A stretch of 7,901 nucleotides of DNA from assembly GCA_029784795.1 (NCBI GenBank), contig JAFMAW010000038.1, positions 1 through 7,901 on the forward strand, given 5' to 3'. The notes below the pieces were generated by a model. The model worked only from the letters and a program-made list of their open reading frames with translations. It was not told the DNA's origin and made no database searches. Both the position numbers and the translations under genes were made by a program. Each line of letters opens with the position of its first letter. The first letter of the stretch is position 1. Shown here in pieces: positions 4,335-7,901 of the stretch. Source of the DNA: Nitrososphaerota archaeon. GTDB lineage: Archaea > Thermoproteota > Nitrososphaeria > Nitrososphaerales > UBA183.

Positions 4335-6212
4335 ATGGAAGCGCTCCTCGTCGGCCTGGAGATACACCAGCAGCTGGCATCAAGCACCAAGCTGTTCTGC
4401 GCCTGCCCGCAGGTGAAGACAGAGGAGTTCCCCGGCAAGTTCGAGAGGAGGCTGAGGCCGGCCCAGAGTGAGACGGGCCACCTCGACCCGGCCGCGGTGT
4501 TCGAGTTCGCCAAGGGGAGGTCCAACCTCTACTTCTGGAGCCCGGAGTCCTCCTGCCTGGTGGAGGCGGACGAGGAGCCGCCGCACCCGCTCAGCCGCGA
4601 GGCGCTGCACGACTCCCTGCTGATCGCGGCCGCCCTCGGCTCCCACCTGATGGGGGAGGTGCACGTGATGCGGAAGATAGTGATCGACGGCTCGAACACC
4701 ACGGGGTTCCAGCGGACCGCGGTGGTCGGCCTCGGGGGGTCGTTCAAGGTGGACGGCGTGAGGGTAGGGGTCCAGTCCGTGACTCTGGAGGAGGACGCGG
4801 CCCGGATCCTCGGCGAGGACGACGCCTCGCGACGCTGGGGGCTCGACCGCCTCGGGGTCCCCCTGGTGGAGATAGCGTTGGAGCCCGTCGAGGGGGACCC
4901 TGAGCTCGTCGGGCGGGTCGCGCTCCACCTTGGGAGGGTCCTGAGGTCCACGGGCAAGGCGGCCAGGGGCCTGGGGACCATACGCCAGGACATGAACGTC
5001 TCCCTTGGGGGCGGGAACGTCGTGGAGGTGAAGGGGGTCCAGAAGCTCAACCTGCTCCCCAAGGTGGTGGAGTACGAGAGACGGAGGCAGTCGATGCTGA
5101 GAAGGGTCGCGGAGAAGCTCCGGGAGAATGGGGTGCAGAAGGTGGCCTGCTCCTCGGCCGACGCCACAGGGGCCCTGCGGGGCTCTGCGTCGCCGGTGGT
5201 TTCCAGGCTGCTGTCGGGAGGTTCCAAGGCAGTGTGCATAGCCGCCCCGGCGCTCGGTGGCCTCCTGGGGTGGGAGCCCGAGCCTGGCGTGCGCCTGGGG
5301 AAGGAGCTGGCGGAGGTGGCGAGGGCGAACGGCCTGGGCGGGGTCATCCATTCTGACGAGTTCGAGAAGCAGGGCATCCCGCAGGTCGAAGACGCCGCGC
5401 TCAGAAGCGCCCTCGGGCGCGGCAGGGGAGACGCCCTCGTGCTCGTAATCGGCGGGGCGGAGGCCGTCGACAGGGTCGTCCCGCTCCTGGCGGCCAGGCT
5501 GTCCGCCTGCGTCGACGGCGTCCCGGCCGAGACCAGGGCCCCGACGGACGGAGGGGAGACTAGGTACATGCGCCCCAGGCCAGGCTCGCAGAGGATGTAC
5601 CCTGAGACCGACATACCCGACATCGTCGTCACCGAGGCGGAGGAGGCGGAGCTCGCCCGGGAGGCGCCCGAAGACTGGCGGTCGAGGGTCGCGCGCCTGG
5701 AGCGGGAGCGGTCGCTCAGCGGGGACATGGCCCTCAAGCTCTACGACGCCGACGAGATCGAGAGGTTCGAGGAGCTCGCCGGGCGTCTCAGGCTCGAGCC
5801 GTCGTTCATCGCCTCGGTCCTGGTAGACCTCCCTGCGAGGCTGTCGAGGGAGGGGGTCGCCGAAGCAGGCTACGCGCCCTCTGCCCTGGCCCTGGCCCTG
5901 GACGCCGTCGCGGCCGGGAGGGTGGCGAAGGAGGCGGTCCCGGACGTCCTGAGGACCGCCTGGGAGAAGCGCACGACGATCGAACAGGCAGCCGTGGACC
6001 TCGGCCTGGAGCGCGTCGACGAGGCACGCCTGGCCGACATCCTCGACGACCTGGTTTCAAGGCAGGCCGCGCTCATCAGGGAAAAGGGGGACGCCGCGTT
6101 CTCGCCGCTGATGGGCGACGCCATGAAGGAGGTCCGGGGGAAGGCCGACGGCGCCCTGGTGGCACGCCTGCTGAGGGAGAAGATGGCCCGGGTCTCGCGC
6201 GCGCCGGGCTAG
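4335..6212 (+). CDS. gatE: Glutamyl-tRNA(Gln) amidotransferase subunit E
   Basis: GatE is the tRNA-binding, kinase and amidotransferase half of GatDE: it activates Glu-tRNA(Gln) with ATP and amidates it using ammonia from GatD. The 625-residue product has the GatB/E cradle domain starting GLEIHQQL (7-14), KIVIDGSNTTGFQRT (114-128), LDRLGVPLVEIALEP, IRQDMNVS and EVKGVQKLNL; an AspRS-like insert domain at about 275-405; the rejoining segment TRYMRPRPGSQRMYPETDIP (409-428); and a C-terminal helical/YqeY-like domain that holds the tRNA. The frame is open back to 4098, but ATG 4335-4337 is chosen because the family begins directly before GLEIHQQL and GGGGAG (4326-4331) is a ribosome site. It follows gatD by 11 bases, so one operon. 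Its TAG shares CTAG with the convergent gene's stop. Confidence 0.96.
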   Translation: MEALLVGLEIHQQLASSTKLFCACPQVKTEEFPGKFERRLRPAQSETGHLDPAAVFEFAKGRSNLYFWSPESSCLVEADEEPPHPLSREALHDSLLIAAALGSHLMGEVHVMRKIVIDGSNTTGFQRTAVVGLGGSFKVDGVRVGVQSVTLEEDAARILGEDDASRRWGLDRLGVPLVEIALEPVEGDPELVGRVALHLGRVLRSTGKAARGLGTIRQDMNVSLGGGNVVEVKGVQKLNLLPKVVEYERRRQSMLRRVAEKLRENGVQKVACSSADATGALRGSASPVVSRLLSGGSKAVCIAAPALGGLLGWEPEPGVRLGKELAEVARANGLGGVIHSDEFEKQGIPQVEDAALRSALGRGRGDALVLVIGGAEAVDRVVPLLAARLSACVDGVPAETRAPTDGGETRYMRPRPGSQRMYPETDIPDIVVTEAEEAELAREAPEDWRSRVARLERERSLSGDMALKLYDADEIERFEELAGRLRLEPSFIASVLVDLPARLSREGVAEAGYAPSALALALDAVAAGRVAKEAVPDVLRTAWEKRTTIEQAAVDLGLERVDEARLADILDDLVSRQAALIREKGDAAFSPLMGDAMKEVRGKADGALVARLLREKMARVSRAPG

Positions 6213-6508
6213 GGCTCAGCGTCCAGCACCGTCTGTCCGGCATGCAGGGCGGAGTACGGCGGCCGCTTCTCGTCGAGCGCCCGTATCCTAGAGTCGACGT
6301 AGTCCAGCTGCCCGGCCAAAAGCTTCCGATAGGCCCTGAAGAGCCTCGCCTGGTCTCCCGCCGTGGCGCCGTCTATCGACTTCACCGTCCGCGCGAACGC
6401 TCCCCCCGCCGCCTCCATGGAGTGGTCCAGGGACCTCTGTATCGCCGGGGTCGCCTTCTCGATGGACTTCTGGGTCGTGACCACGGCCTTCTCCATCGCC
6501 TCCACCAC
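6209..6508 (-). CDS. Small helical hypothetical protein (99 aa)
   Basis: I do not recognise this family. The product (99 residues from GTG 6506-6508) is predicted almost wholly alpha-helical, with alternating Ala, Lys, Glu and Arg (AMEKAVVTTQKSIEKATPAI, then ARLFRAYRKLLAGQLDYVDS) and no signal peptide, membrane span or Cys. That looks like a cytoplasmic helical bundle or coiled coil, perhaps nucleic-acid or protein binding. Clean codon bias supports it as real. The start is uncertain: GTG 6506-6508, GTG 6503-6505 or ATG 6494-6496 (residue 5); the frame is open to TAG 6581-6583 without a better start. It is convergent with gatE, and the two TAG stops share the four bases CTAG at 6209-6212. Confidence 0.65.
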   Translation of the reverse strand: MVEAMEKAVVTTQKSIEKATPAIQRSLDHSMEAAGGAFARTVKSIDGATAGDQARLFRAYRKLLAGQLDYVDSRIRALDEKRPPYSALHAGQTVLDAEP

Positions 6509-6690
6509 GGACTTCAGCGCCTGCCTGGGGGTGCGGGGTCGGGGCTCGGCGCCCAGCTCAGGTCCTCTCCTCGGACAATGCTATGCGAGTCATGGACGCT
6601 GCGCGCGAGCGCCAGCGATTTGAATCTACGGAGTTGAACGCCCCCGGGGAGGCGGCACGGGCGCCAGGGGAGCGGAGTCAGCCTCACAGC
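6509..6690. other. Intergenic stretch with no supported gene
   Basis: This GC-rich stretch separates the divergent 99-residue and membrane-protein genes. A minus-strand ORF crossing it (6514-6720) starts upstream of the TATA element at 6691-6705, reads through it, and has no recognisable motif, so I treat it as chance. I looked for tRNA arms, box C/D motifs and T-rich terminators and found none convincing. It may be the long 5' leader of the minus-strand gene, whose nearest clear TATA element is at 6691-6705. Confidence 0.4.
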
Positions 6691-6713
6691 AGTTTTTATA
6701 AAACTCGATCGAG
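6691..6713. promoter_or_regulatory. TATA-box palindrome with adjoining operator-like palindrome
   Basis: AGTTTTTATAAAACT (6691-6705) is a near-perfect palindrome and the strongest TATA-like element in the window; by symmetry it could act in both directions. It runs directly into the perfect 10-base palindrome CTCGATCGAG (6704-6713). On the plus strand it would start RNA near 6722-6727, for the membrane protein. The adjoining palindrome sits where an archaeal repressor could block polymerase, but no regulator is known for it. Confidence 0.6.
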
Positions 6714-6785
6714 CGGTCACACTGCGGCAGGCAGGCGATCGCGATAGTCTTCAGCACGTACGCCAACTTTTACCTCGGCCTGAGT

Positions 6786-7151
6786 TTGGGGTTCATAGCT
6801 ACCATGGCCATAGCGGCGGCGCTGAACAGGTTCGGGGACGCGATGTTCAGGCGCGGGGTCGCCAGGCCCTTCTTCGTGTGGGGGCACAGGCTGCACCACA
6901 GGAGCGTCCTTTACCGCGCGGTCCCCTTCGCCTACTTCGCCGTTTCGGTGCTCCTCCTGGCGGGCTACGTGCACATCGTGTGGAGCCTGCTCTGGACAGG
7001 ACTGGCCGGGACCGCCCTGGTGGCGGTGGACTGCCTGATCATGGACATGGCCATGGACTACGCCCTCAAGGGACGGGGCAGGTGGCTCCTCAAGCACGAG
7101 TTTCTCTACGCAGCGGTCCCTATCTACGCCGTCTCGATGCTCCTGAGATGA
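6786..7151 (+). CDS. Small multi-pass membrane protein, start uncertain
   Basis: The 121 residues from TTG 6786 hold hydrophobic helices at about 1-13 (the end of a longer one), 45-64, 66-90 and 105-120, so it is an integral membrane protein. A His-rich loop GHRLHHRSVLY (His34, 37, 38) lies before the second helix and acidic residues (Asp82, 87, 91) line the third; these could bind metal, but one HxxHH motif is not enough to call a fatty-acid hydroxylase. I recognise no family. The frame stays open upstream to 6702 and there encodes the rest of the first helix (AIVFSTYANFYLGLSLG), so the true start is probably before 6747. That stretch has no ATG, GTG or TTG; ATA 6744-6746 or ATC 6738-6740 would be needed, or the sequence has an error or indel. 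Its stop is five bases from that of the convergent PaiB-like gene. Confidence 0.7.
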   Translation: MGFIATMAIAAALNRFGDAMFRRGVARPFFVWGHRLHHRSVLYRAVPFAYFAVSVLLLAGYVHIVWSLLWTGLAGTALVAVDCLIMDMAMDYALKGRGRWLLKHEFLYAAVPIYAVSMLLR

Positions 7152-7156
7152 GCGGT

Positions 7157-7795
7157 CTAGCGGTCCTCGGCCCGGGACATCTCGTCTGCCAGCTCCAGGT
7201 CGTCCCCCTCCGCCCTGGCCCTGAGGCCGGCGGCCGCGCCCTTCCTGTCTCGGGGGGGCCTGTTCTGCCCGAGCTTCCACTTGCCTTCGAGGGACGTGAC
7301 GCGGACCTCGAAGCCGACTATGGCCTTGAGCTCCCGGTCGATGTAGCCGGTAGGCGCGTCCGACACACGCCACGGAGACCCCGAGGGCCCCTCGAACTTC
7401 TCCGTGAGCCGGGTGACCTGCTCCCGGAGGCGACGCTCGTCTGTAAAGAACGACACAGGGCCCCTGGCGTGGACTGCTATGTAGTTCCAGGTGGGGACCA
7501 TCTCACCCGTGGCCTTGCTGCTCTCGTACCACCTCGGCGAGATGTAGGCGTGGGGCCCGACGAAGATGGCGAGGCCCTCCGTCCCCGGGATGGTGTCCCT
7601 CCACTGGAGGTTCCCCCGGGCGATGTGGCCCACGACCGTCCCGCGCTCGCCGTCGCCCCTGTCGACCAGCATCGGAACGTGCGAAGCCGAGGCTCCTTTC
7701 CCGGTCGTGGTCACCAGGGTCCCAAACGAGATCCTGTCGATGGCGTCGAAGATCACCTCCTCCCTCTCCTCGCGATACCACTTCGGGACGTACAT
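7157..7795 (-). CDS. PaiB-family FMN-binding protein (FMN_bind_2)
   Basis: The 212-residue product belongs to the PaiB group, named after a Bacillus subtilis transcription regulator and built on the split-barrel flavin-binding fold. Visible family motifs in order are MYVPKWYRE at the N-terminus, SHVPMLVD (38-45), GHIARGNLQW (56-65), FVGPHAYISPRWY (78-90), VPTWNYIAVHARG (100-112), and YIDRELKAIVGFEVRVTSLE into GKWKLGQNRPPRD (151-183). Members are small cytoplasmic proteins thought to bind FMN or heme-like ligands; many have no proven regulatory role, so 'transcriptional regulator' would be overcalled. ATG 7793-7795 gives the canonical N-terminus and lies about 26 bases after a TATA-like site, suggesting leaderless mRNA. 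The C-terminal tail after residue 183 is charged and poorly conserved as far as I can tell. Confidence 0.93.
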   Translation of the reverse strand: MYVPKWYREEREEVIFDAIDRISFGTLVTTTGKGASASHVPMLVDRGDGERGTVVGHIARGNLQWRDTIPGTEGLAIFVGPHAYISPRWYESSKATGEMVPTWNYIAVHARGPVSFFTDERRLREQVTRLTEKFEGPSGSPWRVSDAPTGYIDRELKAIVGFEVRVTSLEGKWKLGQNRPPRDRKGAAAGLRARAEGDDLELADEMSRAEDR

Positions 7796-7817
7796 GCGTC
7801 CCCGGTCCCGCCTGGCG

Positions 7818-7826
7818 GATAATAGG
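7818..7826 (-). promoter_or_regulatory. Candidate TATA box for the PaiB-family gene
   Basis: On the minus strand CTATTATCC stands out in a very GC-rich region, centred about 26 bases before the ATG of the PaiB-family gene, which fits a leaderless archaeal promoter. Nothing else is supported from here to the window end. Confidence 0.5.
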
Positions 7827-7901
7827 GGCTTCGGGGCGCCCAGCCTGGGTCGCCGGTCGAGACAGGCCGCACGCGCTCCAGGGGGACCGAGATGCTCCTC
7901 C

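Noticed and set aside
2983..4383. Minus-strand ORF of 466 codons opposite gatD
   Set aside because: Same low-complexity shadow pattern; it spans two intergenic gaps and ends inside gatE.
6590..6640. tRNA T-arm look-alike around TTGAATC / TTCAAAT
   Set aside because: The flanking five bases do not pair and no acceptor, D or anticodon arms can be assembled on either strand.
6514..6720. Minus-strand ORF of 68 codons
   Set aside because: It reads through the TATA element at 6691-6705, starts at a GTG with no ribosome site and lacks motifs.
6885..6905. Fatty-acid hydroxylase or carotene hydroxylase assignment from GHRLHHR
   Set aside because: Those families need several His clusters; only one HxxHH is present, and the protein is too short.

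Overview
The window is GC-rich archaeal chromosome. The signs are a Glu-tRNA(Gln) amidotransferase of the archaea-only GatDE type, an archaeal-type Elp3, ribosomal protein eS30, leaderless-style promoters with TTTAAG or TTTTTATA boxes 25-30 bases before starts, and many GTG starts. In my memory of family distributions eS30 is mainly a TACK/Asgard protein, so a high-GC member of the TACK group (perhaps a Nitrososphaeria/Thaumarchaeota relative) is my inference. No marker gene here fixes it.

Layout. 1-809 (minus) is a broken tyrosine recombinase running off the left edge, with an amber stop between its two domains and an apparent frameshift near its N-terminus. 829-1223 (plus) holds two small unrecognised ORFs joined by an ATGA overlap. 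1202-6212 (plus) is a translation cluster: eS30, elp3, gatD and gatE. 6209-6508 (minus) is a small helical protein convergent with gatE and sharing its CTAG stop. 6509-6701 has no convincing gene but ends in a strong TATA box with palindromes. 6702-7151 (plus) is a small membrane protein without an obvious start codon. 7157-7795 (minus) is a PaiB-family FMN-binding protein.

The main discovery is in the eS30 gene, which is not visible as one ORF. The N-terminal part (PTHGSLTKAG) and the rest (KVRSQTPK to PGQNW) lie in different frames and are separated by exactly 20 bases (1237-1256). These 20 bases and their flanks fold into a textbook 3-4-3 bulge-helix-bulge, the substrate of the archaeal tRNA splicing endonuclease. 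The two predicted cuts, AA^U and GA^A, remove exactly the 20 bases that break the frame and rebuild a full 55-residue eS30. This looks like a minimal mRNA intron in a ribosomal protein gene. The same gene appears to start with ACG, seven bases after an eight-base Shine-Dalgarno sequence.

How the genes fit together: eS30 belongs to the small ribosomal subunit, Elp3 modifies wobble uridine in tRNA, and GatD with GatE turns Glu-tRNA(Gln) into Gln-tRNA(Gln). The spliced eS30 frame ends in a TGA that overlaps the elp3 GTG start. Unspliced mRNA would stop translation about 100 bases earlier. Splicing by a tRNA-processing enzyme could therefore gate translation of a tRNA-modifying enzyme; this last link is inference.
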